From Pseudobacteriovorax sp. (GTDB lineage: Bacteria > Bdellovibrionota_B > Oligoflexia > Oligoflexales > Oligoflexaceae), in assembly GCA_013215145.1 (NCBI GenBank), contig JABSRP010000041.1, forward strand, positions 1-64,000: DNA of 64,000 bases, in the 5' to 3' direction. Position numbers and translations under genes: made by a program. Of the stretch, positions 1-9,442 are shown in pieces (within the stretch, counting starts at the first letter, position 1; each line of letters opens with the position of its first letter). Below the pieces are notes generated by a model. It saw nothing but the letters and a program-made list of their open reading frames with translations. It had not been told where the DNA came from and did not search any database.

Positions 1-1
1 G

Positions 2-3000
2 CATAAAATCCTCCGTGAATTGACTCAACTTAATTCACATAAAAATAATAGCAAAGGACTTTTTCAACAGGCCGTCGAGTATTTTAATTGTCACGTCGCT
101 CGAGTCATGCCCTCCGTATGCCAAATCAATCGCAGAGTGCCTAGGCCTGTTGGGGATTTGATTTCTAAGCTATGCGCCAAAAACCCTGAGGAAAGATTTG
201 TCAGCGCGTGGGGCGTCAAGCATGACTTTCAAACCATAGTAGAAAATCTTGATGCCATCCCCGAGGATTTTGAGTTTGGAACCAAAGACGTCCGGGACAC
301 CCTACACTTTACCGATCAACTGCACGGGCGTGGCGATGAAATCAAGATCTTAAAAGACGAGCTTGAAAACTTTGGTGATGGTGGGCGTAATCTGGTCCTC
401 GTTCACGGCGCACACGGTATGGGAAAAACAAAGCTTGTAGAGAATTTCTGTGCTGGTCTCAGCAAAGAAGACTATTTGGTGACACAAGGAGCCTTTTCTC
501 CTAGTTCACAAAAGGTCCCTTACCAGGCATTAATATTGGCTTTCAGTAATCTGATCAAACAGCTATTGATGAAATCGGAGGCTGATCTTGTTTTTTGGAA
601 ACAAAAACTAACTGAAGCTCTTGGCGAGAATGCGTTTTTTATTGCAAAGTTAATTCCCGAAATGGAAATGATTATTGGCAAGCAGAGACGACCTCGGTTT
701 CTCGCTCCCAAAGAAGAAAAAAGTCGTTTTGAGCTGACTTTTAAAAATTTTGTCAATTGTTTTGGCAATGACTCATCTCCTGTTGTTTTCTTCCTGGACG
801 ATGTCCAATGGATGGATCATGCCTCCTTAGAGTTATTAGATTTTGTCTTCAAGAATAAGTACGAAAAAAAAATCTTCATGATCTGCAGCTATCAGACAGA
901 TAGTGAAGACTCCCACTGGAGTCTTGAAGAGATACGTGAACGATTTCACAACATGTTTTTTCATGTGGTCGACTGTGCCATGCAGCCCATCAAGCTAAAT
1001 GTTGTGTCTAGTTGGCTACTAGAAATCTTCAAATTCGACGCCAATGATGTAGAAAATTTGGGACGGATTATTGTTTCTAAAACAGGTGGAAATCCCTTTT
1101 TTATCAGACAACTAGTGGAAAATCTTTACCAGTCGGGAGCCATCGTTTTTGATGCCAATGATTGGAAATGGAATTGGTTGGAAGATAGGGTTAAAGAGCA
1201 TACCATCACCGAAAATACGGTAGCTGTTCTTGTAGACAAATTTCGCAGTTTACCTCCTTTTGCACTACAAACCCTTTGCTATGCCGCCTGTCTTGGAGAT
1301 GTCTTTGATTTAGACGAATTTCTTATCGTTGCCGAGGGTGATGAGCTCGAACTAAAGCGTGGCCTCCTGGACTTGAATGAGCATGGAATCATCGTCCCCA
1401 TGCAGGAGCGTAGCATTCATTTCCTAAAGTTTGCTGACGATTTTATTACGAATGCTACGTTTAGATTTACTCATGAAAAAATTCGTGGGGCTGCAGAGCA
1501 ACTCTTGAGTCCGTCAAAACGAGCTAAAATTCATATCTCGATTGGAGAGGCTCAACTAGCCTTCTTAACTAAAGAACAGTTGAATGACAGAATCTATGAA
1601 GTTGCTGATCACTTTAATCAAGGAGTCTCGCAAGATGATGAGCATATTCAAACAAGGATCAAGCTAAATCTCAAGGCTGCTGAAAAATCTCATCAGTCAT
1701 CAGCGGTTGTGGCTGCATTAGACTATTTGAAATTTGCTGATGATCTCATTGATGGCCAAGTTTGGGCGGATCATTACGAGCTTTGTGTCAATGTTTACCG
1801 GTTGATGGCTACAGTCAGCTTCTTAGCCAAAGATCGCAAAATGATGGCTCATGCAATTGGCTGTGTAAAGTTAAACGGTAAAAAAGATCTAGATCTTGTT
1901 GAGGTGAAAGAAATTGAAATTCATCATATGTTAGCATCTGACTATCATCAAGCAATCGAGTTAGGAGTCGCAGTTTTAAATGATCTCGGGCTCAAGGTGC
2001 CAACGAAGCCAGGGCCATCTTCTGTTTTATTAAGTACCCTGAAAACGATATTTATGCTACCGAGAAAGAATCTAAGGCAATCACTTAACGAAATTCCCTG
2101 TGTAGAAGATAAAGAGCTTGAAGCAGTCTTCCGTATTGGAGGTTCTATAGGTTCCGCGTTCTATTTAAGTCGACCTAATTTTTATCCTGTACTAGTTAAT
2201 GCTGGTCTTCAGATGGCCCTTAAGAAAGGTCATGTGTCTTCCATTCCCCTTGCCTATACAGCATTTGCAAGTCTCCTGACCGGTTTATTTGGTCGATTTG
2301 ATACAGCAGATGAGATTGCTGATTTTAGCCGAGAGCTGTCCCTAAAGTTTGGTCACAAGGATCAGATCTGTCGAGTCGAACATTTGGTTTGGGCATTTAT
2401 AAAACCTTGGAAGCTCCCTATTAGTCAATGCCTTAATGGTTTAATCAAGGCCTTTCGATTGGGTATGCAGGTGGGTGAGCATGAATTTGCCCTCCATGCA
2501 ATTAATGTGAATTCTTTTTACGCCTTCTTCTCCGGGCATAATCTGCAAAATCTCTCAGATGAAATGAGAGACTACCGAAAACTCATCGACGAATTAGATA
2601 ACGAACGATTGCTGCCTCATCTAGAGGCATTTAGGCAGGGAGCTGCTAACCTTATTGCGGGCTCTCCCAACAATGTTGCTCTAAGTGGTCAGTTCTTCAA
2701 TGAGCGTAGTTATACCGAATTTATAAACAAAAACCACGATTTCAATTTTTATGTCAATGTCCTGAAAGCTATGCTTGCTTATCTTTATAAGCAGGATATT
2801 CAGGCTTTGGAATCTATTAAAATCTGCGAGCAAAAGAAAACGGCTGCGTTGGGTTCCTTCGGCATCCCGACTTATATGTTTTATGAGGGATTAATCCGAG
2901 CACGTCTTGTTCGGGAGAGTCGCAGTCCATTTAGAATTGGCGAACGTATAAAGATAGCAAGGATACTACGCAAACTGAAAAAATGGTCGCAGCATTGTCC

Positions 3001-4648
3001 GCAAAATCATTATCATCGCTATTTGATTCTAAGAGGGGAATTGGCGCGTAATCGTGGAAACTTTGAGCTGGGCGTGAAATATCTTAGTCAAGGTGCTGAC
3101 TTTGCATTAAAAAATGGTTTCGTTCATGAAGCTGCCATCGCATTTGAGTCCATCACTGAGTTTGCTGCAAGCACTGGGTTAGTAGTGATGGCACATGATT
3201 ATCTCGCTCGATGCTTGTCTTGTTATGGCGATTGGGGGGCTACTAAGAAAATCCAAAGGCTCCTTAAGGATCATAGTGGTTGGTACCGACCAGAGAAAAA
3301 TCTAAAGCCTACGGAAGCTAAGGTTTCTGAACAGTTAGATTTTGAGACTTTCAGGTCGGTGATTTCAAATCTTGCAAATGAAACCAGATACGATGATCTA
3401 ATCTCTCAGGTGATGAGTTCTGCTATGACATTCTCATCGGCCGAGCGGGGATTTGTGATACTGCGTGAGGTAGGGCGGAGTCGGTTTGTTATCACTAGAT
3501 CTCAGTCTGATGGAGAGGATAATCAGGAACATCAAGTCCTGGAGTCTTTCAGTGAGATTTGTAAGGGTGTGGTTAACTATGCTTTAAGAACCAAAAAAGC
3601 TTTAGTCGTCGATGATGCGTTGATACCGAACCGCATAATTCCTGGCCTGGAACGAGATCCTTATATCTCGGAATACCTTGTTCGTTCGCTTGTCTGTATA
3701 CCTATTATACTCGGACAGGGCGAGTCGAGTGAATTGATTGGTGCTATTTATTTGGAAAACAATTTGACCTCCCACGTGTTCTCAAATCATAAGGTCCAGA
3801 TGCTTGAACTCATTTGTCAAACCGCTGCTGGTCGGATAGAGCTATCGAAGAAAACGGAATCTTTAGAAGAGTCGCTTCAGCAAGCCTCTCAAGTGCAAAA
3901 AGCTATGCTACCAAATTCAGGGGGAGTCACTTCGTTTTCTTTGAGTGAATTTTATCAGTCAGCAGAACAAACCGGAGGAGATTGGTATAGCTATTATGAA
4001 GACCCGGATGCTGAACGATTATATTTCTTTATTGGAGATGTCACCGGTCATGGAGTGTCCTCCTCTCTGATAACAGGAACTGCCGCTGGTGCTGTGTATG
4101 GTACCCTCGAGACGTTGCGACGAATTGAAAATCGGCTGGATATAGAGACTGAGATCGACACTATAGCAAAGGCTGTGAATCAGGCCGTCTACGATACGGG
4201 TGCAAAAGTTCAACGCATGATGACTATGTCATTTATGATATTTGATACGAAAAATGGTGTCGGAGTCTATATCAACGCTGGCCATCCTTGTTGCTGTGTT
4301 ATTGGCTTAGAAAAGAACAAGTCCTTTAAAACCTCAGGAGGCCCACTAGGACTGAAGATTGATCCAAACTATCAGATTCATAATTTTAAGTTGAGGCGAG
4401 GAGAATCTCTCTTCTTTTACACCGACGGCTTGATAGAAAATGAAGGTCCAAGTGGGCATGTGTTTAAGATGCGACGACTACTAAAGATCTTTGATCCTAG
4501 TTTGAATCCTGATGAGCTAAAGTCTATCATTCTTAAAGATGCCCGAGCCATATGGCTCGACCATCCCGCGGCTGATGATTGTGCGTTTGTCATTTTGCGC
4601 TGGGAAGGCGCTGAGGAAGAGATTCGTAACGAATACCTACCAGCCTAA
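2..4648 (+). CDS. Ser/Thr kinase (C-terminal end)-AAA ATPase-GAF-SpoIIE phosphatase fusion, 5' truncated by window edge
   Basis: The frame is open to base 2, so the TTG at 20 is not the real start. The first ~80 residues read like the end of a protein-kinase C-lobe (CHVAR...P, LCAKNPEERF, SAWG). An ATPase follows, with Walker A GAHGMGKT near residue 136 and Walker B VVFFLDDVQW near 261-270, then a long helical, TPR-like middle. A GAF-like domain lies at about 1113-1280. The C-terminal PP2C/SpoIIE phosphatase spans about 1297-1540, with metal-site motifs GGDW, GDVTGHG, YTDGL and DDCAF. This is the known layout of very large cytosolic signalling proteins that pair a kinase with a phosphatase of the RsbU/SpoIIE type, which in other systems dephosphorylates anti-anti-sigma factors. 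No anti-sigma or STAS gene is visible nearby, so the partner is unknown. The N-terminal kinase body lies outside the window. Confidence 0.9.
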   Translation, partial: HKILRELTQLNSHKNNSKGLFQQAVEYFNCHVARVMPSVCQINRRVPRPVGDLISKLCAKNPEERFVSAWGVKHDFQTIVENLDAIPEDFEFGTKDVRDTLHFTDQLHGRGDEIKILKDELENFGDGGRNLVLVHGAHGMGKTKLVENFCAGLSKEDYLVTQGAFSPSSQKVPYQALILAFSNLIKQLLMKSEADLVFWKQKLTEALGENAFFIAKLIPEMEMIIGKQRRPRFLAPKEEKSRFELTFKNFVNCFGNDSSPVVFFLDDVQWMDHASLELLDFVFKNKYEKKIFMICSYQTDSEDSHWSLEEIRERFHNMFFHVVDCAMQPIKLNVVSSWLLEIFKFDANDVENLGRIIVSKTGGNPFFIRQLVENLYQSGAIVFDANDWKWNWLEDRVKEHTITENTVAVLVDKFRSLPPFALQTLCYAACLGDVFDLDEFLIVAEGDELELKRGLLDLNEHGIIVPMQERSIHFLKFADDFITNATFRFTHEKIRGAAEQLLSPSKRAKIHISIGEAQLAFLTKEQLNDRIYEVADHFNQGVSQDDEHIQTRIKLNLKAAEKSHQSSAVVAALDYLKFADDLIDGQVWADHYELCVNVYRLMATVSFLAKDRKMMAHAIGCVKLNGKKDLDLVEVKEIEIHHMLASDYHQAIELGVAVLNDLGLKVPTKPGPSSVLLSTLKTIFMLPRKNLRQSLNEIPCVEDKELEAVFRIGGSIGSAFYLSRPNFYPVLVNAGLQMALKKGHVSSIPLAYTAFASLLTGLFGRFDTADEIADFSRELSLKFGHKDQICRVEHLVWAFIKPWKLPISQCLNGLIKAFRLGMQVGEHEFALHAINVNSFYAFFSGHNLQNLSDEMRDYRKLIDELDNERLLPHLEAFRQGAANLIAGSPNNVALSGQFFNERSYTEFINKNHDFNFYVNVLKAMLAYLYKQDIQALESIKICEQKKTAALGSFGIPTYMFYEGLIRARLVRESRSPFRIGERIKIARILRKLKKWSQHCPQNHYHRYLILRGELARNRGNFELGVKYLSQGADFALKNGFVHEAAIAFESITEFAASTGLVVMAHDYLARCLSCYGDWGATKKIQRLLKDHSGWYRPEKNLKPTEAKVSEQLDFETFRSVISNLANETRYDDLISQVMSSAMTFSSAERGFVILREVGRSRFVITRSQSDGEDNQEHQVLESFSEICKGVVNYALRTKKALVVDDALIPNRIIPGLERDPYISEYLVRSLVCIPIILGQGESSELIGAIYLENNLTSHVFSNHKVQMLELICQTAAGRIELSKKTESLEESLQQASQVQKAMLPNSGGVTSFSLSEFYQSAEQTGGDWYSYYEDPDAERLYFFIGDVTGHGVSSSLITGTAAGAVYGTLETLRRIENRLDIETEIDTIAKAVNQAVYDTGAKVQRMMTMSFMIFDTKNGVGVYINAGHPCCCVIGLEKNKSFKTSGGPLGLKIDPNYQIHNFKLRRGESLFFYTDGLIENEGPSGHVFKMRRLLKIFDPSLNPDELKSIILKDARAIWLDHPAADDCAFVILRWEGAEEEIRNEYLPA

Positions 4649-4690
4649 GTTGACCTTGTTGTTAAACCTCGACACAGCCTAAAGCTCATA

Positions 4691-5500
4691 TCATAGTTCT
4701 ATGCTCAGTCCAAACGCTATGCTTTTGACCGTATCGCCATCGTAATCTGTGGGTGATATATCGGTGAATGTAATTTGACCATCATCGCCCGTGGTGGCCC
4801 TAGTTATTGTGCCTTCAAAGTCTATATCATGTTTGGAGGTAATGGCGGTTTCTAAAAAAAGACCAATGCTTCCGATAAAAAATGAAGTACCTAGTACAAC
4901 ATCATATCCCTTAGCTGTTAAATTCAAAGTTCCCGAGTCTTCTACATTGCCCTCTCGATACTTTGTCCTAACTGAACCTGATCCACCAAAGGTGTAGTCG
5001 ACACTTAGATAGGGAAGAAAGTGCTCAAAATCCATGAACGTCGTAAGGCGTATTCCGAAATCGATGAGCTGACCGTCTTCGAATTCTTTTGGATGCATGA
5101 TAACTGTGGCGTAGCGAATGCTGGGCCCAAACCTTATGGGCAAACCAGGAACAGACCATTCGGTTGTAAATTGAACCCCCTCCATGGTGAGAGGCGCATC
5201 GTCAAACCAACGTCTCGTCAAAGAGATATTCATATCGACTAAGTCCGGCTCCTCGTCCTCGACGGCTAGGAGCAAGCTATCGTCTCCTGGGTCCTCTGCT
5301 GGTTCCCCTGAGGCGTCTTGTGAATCGGCTCCCATAACCTCAGCCTCCTCTGCAGGTGTTAGGGCACCGGTGGGCTCTGGAGGCGTATCCGATGGCTCTG
5401 CAGGTTTTGTTTCGCTATTAGGATTTGAAGGAGTATCGGACTGAGCGTGGGCATTAGAGATAAGAAGGAGTAGAACCGATACAACTATCAACCTTGACAT
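4691..5500 (-). CDS. Exported protein with acidic/proline linker and probable outer-membrane barrel domain
   Basis: I start at the ATG at 5500 because GAGG lies just upstream at normal spacing and the first residues, MSRLIVVSVLLLLISNAHAQ, form a clean signal peptide; an in-frame ATG further upstream gives a non-signal extension. The product is 269 aa. After the signal comes a low-complexity region of about 70 residues rich in Pro, Glu, Asp and Ser. The rest alternates hydrophobic and polar residues with many Gly, Thr and Tyr and ends in LSIEL, as expected for beta strands of an outer-membrane barrel. I recognise no family. It lies 75 bp downstream of the asparagine synthetase on the same strand and could be co-transcribed, though nothing links the functions. 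Confidence 0.75.
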   Translation of the reverse strand: MSRLIVVSVLLLLISNAHAQSDTPSNPNSETKPAEPSDTPPEPTGALTPAEEAEVMGADSQDASGEPAEDPGDDSLLLAVEDEEPDLVDMNISLTRRWFDDAPLTMEGVQFTTEWSVPGLPIRFGPSIRYATVIMHPKEFEDGQLIDFGIRLTTFMDFEHFLPYLSVDYTFGGSGSVRTKYREGNVEDSGTLNLTAKGYDVVLGTSFFIGSIGLFLETAITSKHDIDFEGTITRATTGDDGQITFTDISPTDYDGDTVKSIAFGLSIEL

Positions 5501-5575
5501 GGGAAAATCCTCACAATTATTATTTACCAACATTGTATAAACTCTTTTGGTAAATGTCATCCAAAGGATTTTCGT

Positions 5576-7180
5576 TTAGCTCCCGCTTTTCCCATAGTTT
5601 GGAAGCACCCTAGCGCTGGGATCCTTGACCTTGCAGTTACTCCAGCTTTGGTTTGGCATCCAAAAGTCTGGGATTAAACTCGATCGTCCGGGATAGTGCT
5701 TTTCAAAAATCCGTCTGTACAAGAGGGACTCTTTGGTAAACGGTGCTGGCTCGGCAAAGCTAAGTTTGGCTGCTGCTAGTTCAGTATCCGATATAGTCCC
5801 TTCCGCATAGGCTTTGATATCGTCCACCATACTGTGGCCTACAGCATCTGAGAATGCAGCTTTTTCACGATTAAGAATCGATTCTGGAAGGAGGTTCTGA
5901 TCGGCAAACGCTCTTCTGAGTAGGTACTTTCCAATGCCGTACCGGTTGAGTTTAATCTCGGGGTGAATGCCGACGACATACTTGGCAAAGTTGTTGTCGC
6001 TGAAAGGGACGCGAGCTTCCAACGAGTGGGCGCTGATGCAGCGATCAGCTCTGAGAACATCGTAGTAGTAAAGCTCGGTCACACGTTTCAGTGATTCTTC
6101 TTGAAAGGCCTCTGACGAGGGTGCGTAGTCAGTGTACTTATAGCCAAAAAGTTCATCGCTAACCTCTCCAGTAAGAAGGACTTTGATATCTGTCTGTTTT
6201 CGAATGTGTTCGCATATTAAGAACATTCCGATTGAGGCACGGATTGTCGTGATATCCCACGTTTCAAGAGTTACGATAACCTCCTCGAGTCGCTCTAATA
6301 TATCCTCGCGATCGAAGTATACGTTCGTGTGATCAGACCCAATATGGTCGGCCACGATTTGGGCGTAATGAGTATCGATGGCGTCGGTTTTGGTGCCAAT
6401 GGCAAAGGTGCGAATGGGTTTATCGCGAAGCTTGGCAGCCAAGGCACAAACCAGGCTGGAGTCTAGCCCGCCACTGAGCAAAAAACCGATAGGAGCGTCT
6501 GCCTGGAGACGCTTTTCTACCGATTCTGTCAGTAGCTTGCCTATATTCCTTGTAATGGTTGTAAGATCGGCAGACTCTTCTGGGAGGGAGCCAATGCCTT
6601 TTCCGTCTTCAAATTTACTGAAGGCAACAAACTCGCTACCATCGAATAGATGGCCAGGTGGGAAGGGTTTTACTTCTGTACAAAAATCGTGTAACGCTTT
6701 TGCTTCCGAAGCAAAAGCCAATTCACCATCAATCTCAGTTTTTCCATAGAATAGAGGTCGAATGCCAAATAGATCCCGTGCCGCCTGCAGACGACCAGTT
6801 TTGGTGTCAGCTAGGACAAAGGCAAACTCACCATCAAGTTGCTGGCAAGCCTCTGTGAGTCCAATTTTTTCTATGAGTGGTAGGATCACCTCGCAGTCGC
6901 TGCCTGAATGAAAGCTATAACTATCACTCACGATCTTGGTCAGAGCCTTATAATTAAAAATTTCGCCATTGCAAATGAGCCTTTCAGAATTAGCTCCTTT
7001 GAAAGGTTGCATGCCTTGATGTGACAGATCCATGATGGCTAATCGATGAAACCCTAAAAATAATCCCTCGTAGGATTCTATGGCACTTTCATCGGGGCCT
7101 CTGTGCTTGATTAAATTAAAAGAGCGCTCAAGGGTAGAGGTTGTTATGGATTGTCCCTTGAATGCAAAAATACCACACAT
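5576..7180 (-). CDS. asnB: Asparagine synthetase (glutamine-hydrolysing)
   Basis: The product makes asparagine from aspartate, ATP and glutamine in the cytosol. At 534 aa it is close to the usual AsnB length. It begins MCGIFAF, so after Met removal Cys2 is the class II glutaminase nucleophile. N-terminal landmarks such as HRGPDE, NGEIFN and GSDCE are present. The synthetase half carries the PP-loop LSGGLDSS near residue 234 and the SDELFGY and EARVPFSD motifs. An AAGGA site precedes the ATG. An AsnC/Lrp-family regulator is divergently transcribed from the adjacent 160 bp, which suggests, without proving, that it controls this gene in response to asparagine. No broken motif was seen. Confidence 0.95.
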   Translation of the reverse strand: MCGIFAFKGQSITTSTLERSFNLIKHRGPDESAIESYEGLFLGFHRLAIMDLSHQGMQPFKGANSERLICNGEIFNYKALTKIVSDSYSFHSGSDCEVILPLIEKIGLTEACQQLDGEFAFVLADTKTGRLQAARDLFGIRPLFYGKTEIDGELAFASEAKALHDFCTEVKPFPPGHLFDGSEFVAFSKFEDGKGIGSLPEESADLTTITRNIGKLLTESVEKRLQADAPIGFLLSGGLDSSLVCALAAKLRDKPIRTFAIGTKTDAIDTHYAQIVADHIGSDHTNVYFDREDILERLEEVIVTLETWDITTIRASIGMFLICEHIRKQTDIKVLLTGEVSDELFGYKYTDYAPSSEAFQEESLKRVTELYYYDVLRADRCISAHSLEARVPFSDNNFAKYVVGIHPEIKLNRYGIGKYLLRRAFADQNLLPESILNREKAAFSDAVGHSMVDDIKAYAEGTISDTELAAAKLSFAEPAPFTKESLLYRRIFEKHYPGRSSLIPDFWMPNQSWSNCKVKDPSARVLPNYGKSGS

Positions 7181-7232
7181 GATTAATTTCCTTTGTTAGA
7201 GCAATGTCGTCATCTATTTAATAATGATTTGT

Positions 7233-7314
7233 TATCGGAATTGCAAATCTAATACTTTAGGTAAAATATTTTGTGTAAAAATGTCAGAAAAAGGGTTATT
7301 TTGCTATCGAATTG
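7233..7314. promoter_or_regulatory. AT-rich divergent control region with a near-direct repeat
   Basis: The gap between asnB and the AsnC-type regulator holds two similar blocks, TATCGGAATTG at 7233-7243 and TATCGAATTG at 7305-7314, differing by one base. Their placement upstream of both genes makes them candidate regulator sites, but the match is short and the region is AT-rich, so chance is possible. Confidence 0.25.
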
Positions 7315-7339
7315 ATAATTTTATATAAGGAAATCGCTC

Positions 7340-7795
7340 TTGGATTACGAAATTGATAGTATGGATCGTAAGATCCTAAAATTTATGCAAAAAGATAGTA
7401 GAATGCCGTTTCTTGAAATGGCTCGAGAGCTAAAAGTATCGGGTGGAACCATCCATGCCCGGGTGAAAAAAATGAAAGGTATGGGGGTCTTAGAGGGTTC
7501 AAAAGTGGTGATTAATCACCATGCCCTAGGCTACAAGTTGTCTGCGTTTGTGGGGATTCAATTGACCGATGGTGCGTCTTCAGAAGCTGTCGGCGCAAGT
7601 CTGGAAAGGATCCCCGATGTTCTGGAAGTTCATTACACGACCGGTGGCTTTGGACTATTTACGAAAATCTTGGTACGAGAGACCTCAGAGCTGTATGAAA
7701 TCTTAGCTCATAAAATACAAAAAATCAGAGGGGTCGGTTCGACCCAGACTCTGATTGTACTCAATACTTTGTTTTCCAGGGATATGCAGTTCTAA
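7340..7795 (+). CDS. Lrp/AsnC-family transcriptional regulator
   Basis: A 151-aa protein with the full Lrp/AsnC layout. The N-terminal winged helix-turn-helix (DRKILKFMQKDSR, then ARELKVSGGTIHARVKKM) occupies about residues 7-60. The C-terminal RAM effector domain fills about 65-150, with the glycine-rich TTGGFGLFTKILV stretch. The start is a TTG at 7340, chosen because AAGGAAA lies about 7 bases upstream and an internal ATG would remove the start of the first helix. Family members bind DNA as dimers or octamers and sense amino acids. Its divergent position next to asnB makes asparagine a reasonable ligand guess, like AsnC in enteric bacteria; that is inference. Confidence 0.9.
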   Translation: MDYEIDSMDRKILKFMQKDSRMPFLEMARELKVSGGTIHARVKKMKGMGVLEGSKVVINHHALGYKLSAFVGIQLTDGASSEAVGASLERIPDVLEVHYTTGGFGLFTKILVRETSELYEILAHKIQKIRGVGSTQTLIVLNTLFSRDMQF

Positions 7796-7799
7796 CTCG

Positions 7800-8273
7800 T
7801 TAGAGTTTTCCAGTTAGTTCCAACTTGAGTGCCATATAGCTACTGCGGATGGCGTTGAATTTCTTGTTGATATCACGGCGATCGCTTCGGTATTTTCTGG
7901 CCAAGGCTCTTTTGGTGGCATCAATTTGTAAGAACTGAAATTCTATTTCCTCAAGTGTCTCTTCAAGCTTGTAGTTGGGCGCGCCCGTTTCCGCTAGGCT
8001 TAACATCTCTAGCGCAAGTAGGTTTAGCGCGCGAGCTGCTCTTACGGCTTTTCCATGATTTGTTCGGTCTTTTCTGCTATCAAGCTCTGTTTTTAAAAAC
8101 TCTAAAGCCTCTCTAGACCGTGTTGCCAAAAGACCTGAAGCTCGTTCTACTAGGTCGAGATCGATTTCAGCATAAGCTTCTGCCTCAGCTGATTCATAGC
8201 TACTGTCCGCCATTGCAGGTACGGCTGTTGCTGTGAGTATAGTTGCCATCAAAATCTTACTTAAAGTTTTCAT
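7800..8273 (-). CDS. Small exported helical protein, function unknown
   Basis: The start is the ATG at 8273, with AAGGAG 8 bases upstream; MKTLSKILMATILTATAVPAMA is a signal peptide with AMA cleavage. The ORF could extend upstream, but that extension runs through the SD. The mature part of about 135 residues is almost all helix, rich in Glu, Arg, Leu and Ala, with no Cys and no recognised domain. It converges with the AsnC-type regulator, whose stop lies only 4 bp away. A periplasmic helical-bundle protein is the most that can be said. Confidence 0.7.
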   Translation of the reverse strand: MKTLSKILMATILTATAVPAMADSSYESAEAEAYAEIDLDLVERASGLLATRSREALEFLKTELDSRKDRTNHGKAVRAARALNLLALEMLSLAETGAPNYKLEETLEEIEFQFLQIDATKRALARKYRSDRRDINKKFNAIRSSYMALKLELTGKL

Positions 8274-8575
8274 TTTTGTTTCTCCTTGGTTCGTGTTGTT
8301 TCCTGCCTCACTCTTAAGGTAAGCGGTCCCAAGGCAAAAAAGAAGGTTTAAAGACCGAAGTGTTCTGTGGAGCAAAAAACCTAATAATATTAAAGGGATA
8401 ACATTGAACATCATTCAGTAATTGTCAGGAATTACCTATGTCTCTGGTTAGTCTACTTCTTGTTTCCCCTAAATTATTGTATGTAATAGCCTGAATTTAT
8501 GGGGCGTATAAAAAAACTTTTGGGATTTGTGAAAACGTCCGAAACCCAAGTACGGGTTATGTGGGGAGAAAGTCT
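8274..8575. other. Intergenic region between divergent genes
   Basis: About 300 bp separating the small exported protein from the LON-domain gene. It must carry both promoters, but no clear -10/-35 pair, hairpin or repeat stands out. One strand is open over part of it as an upstream extension of the exported protein, judged non-coding because the SD and signal peptide lie further in. Confidence 0.4.
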
Positions 8576-9358
8576 ATGACGGATTCAGAACGAGACGAAG
8601 AGATCTCAGTTGCGGTATTTACCGTACCAGACATGGTAGCATTTGAAGGTCAACATCATCTCTTGCATATAGTTGAGGCGCGCTATCGAAAGATGGTGGA
8701 ATACTGTGTTGATAAACAGATACCACTTGGATTGGCCTTGCCAAAGGTGGAGTCCGAACAAAATCTCAAGCTAGCTGGCCGGGACAATGTAGTCTACGAA
8801 CCAGAATCCATTTTTGGGGTTGGGCCAGTTACCATAGTTAAATCTATGGACGACGGGCGTATGTTGGTAGCGATATCAGTCAACCAGAGGGTTGAAATTG
8901 GCCATCAACTGCAATCCGTTCCCTATCTTATGTATCGTGCTGTAAAGAAACCAAGCCGGGTGGAAAATAAAATCTTGGCAGACTTCACCTTTGATCGGCT
9001 GCGAAAGCTGAGTCGCGATATTCTTGGTGATAAGTACGTTCACTTTGAAAAAAGGGTGGCGGAAAGTATCTGGGAGTCGCAAGACTTAACGGCTTTGATG
9101 ATTCGGATCATGGAATGGTTTCGTCTTGATAGCAAGGAATTACAGAGGCTACTAAACGAACCCATCATAGAAAACCGTGCATCCCGATATGCTGATGTGA
9201 TGGAATTCTATCTTCGTCAATTGAGTCAGGAAGATACGCCTTCGCAACCCGATGAACCGCAAGCTAAGGTAACTCCAAGGGAGCCGATTCACGAGCCGGA
9301 AAGTGACAATGAGACTGAGGATAACGTGATTCAAGTGAACTTTGGTAAGGCGCGCTAA
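8576..9358 (+). CDS. LON substrate-binding (PUA-like) domain protein
   Basis: A 260-aa protein whose first ~200 residues resemble the stand-alone LON N-terminal domain: a VFTVPDMVAF strand, the HIVEARYRKMVEYC helix (family consensus HIFEPRYRxM) and a following GLAL strand. No AAA ATPase or protease domain follows. A charged, proline-containing tail makes up the last ~50 residues. I use the ATG at 8576 because GGGGAG lies 8 bases upstream; a GTG at 8561 overlaps the SD. Such proteins are thought to bind peptides or act as adaptors, but their function is poorly known. The alpha/beta hydrolase begins 84 bp downstream on the same strand and may be co-transcribed. Confidence 0.75.
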   Translation: MTDSERDEEISVAVFTVPDMVAFEGQHHLLHIVEARYRKMVEYCVDKQIPLGLALPKVESEQNLKLAGRDNVVYEPESIFGVGPVTIVKSMDDGRMLVAISVNQRVEIGHQLQSVPYLMYRAVKKPSRVENKILADFTFDRLRKLSRDILGDKYVHFEKRVAESIWESQDLTALMIRIMEWFRLDSKELQRLLNEPIIENRASRYADVMEFYLRQLSQEDTPSQPDEPQAKVTPREPIHEPESDNETEDNVIQVNFGKAR

Positions 9359-9442
9359 CTCAAGCGCATATCGGGCCAGGGTTGCACTTCAAGCCGTAAT
9401 CCCTCATACTCGGGAGGGGAAACCATTTGGGGTGTCGGCCAC

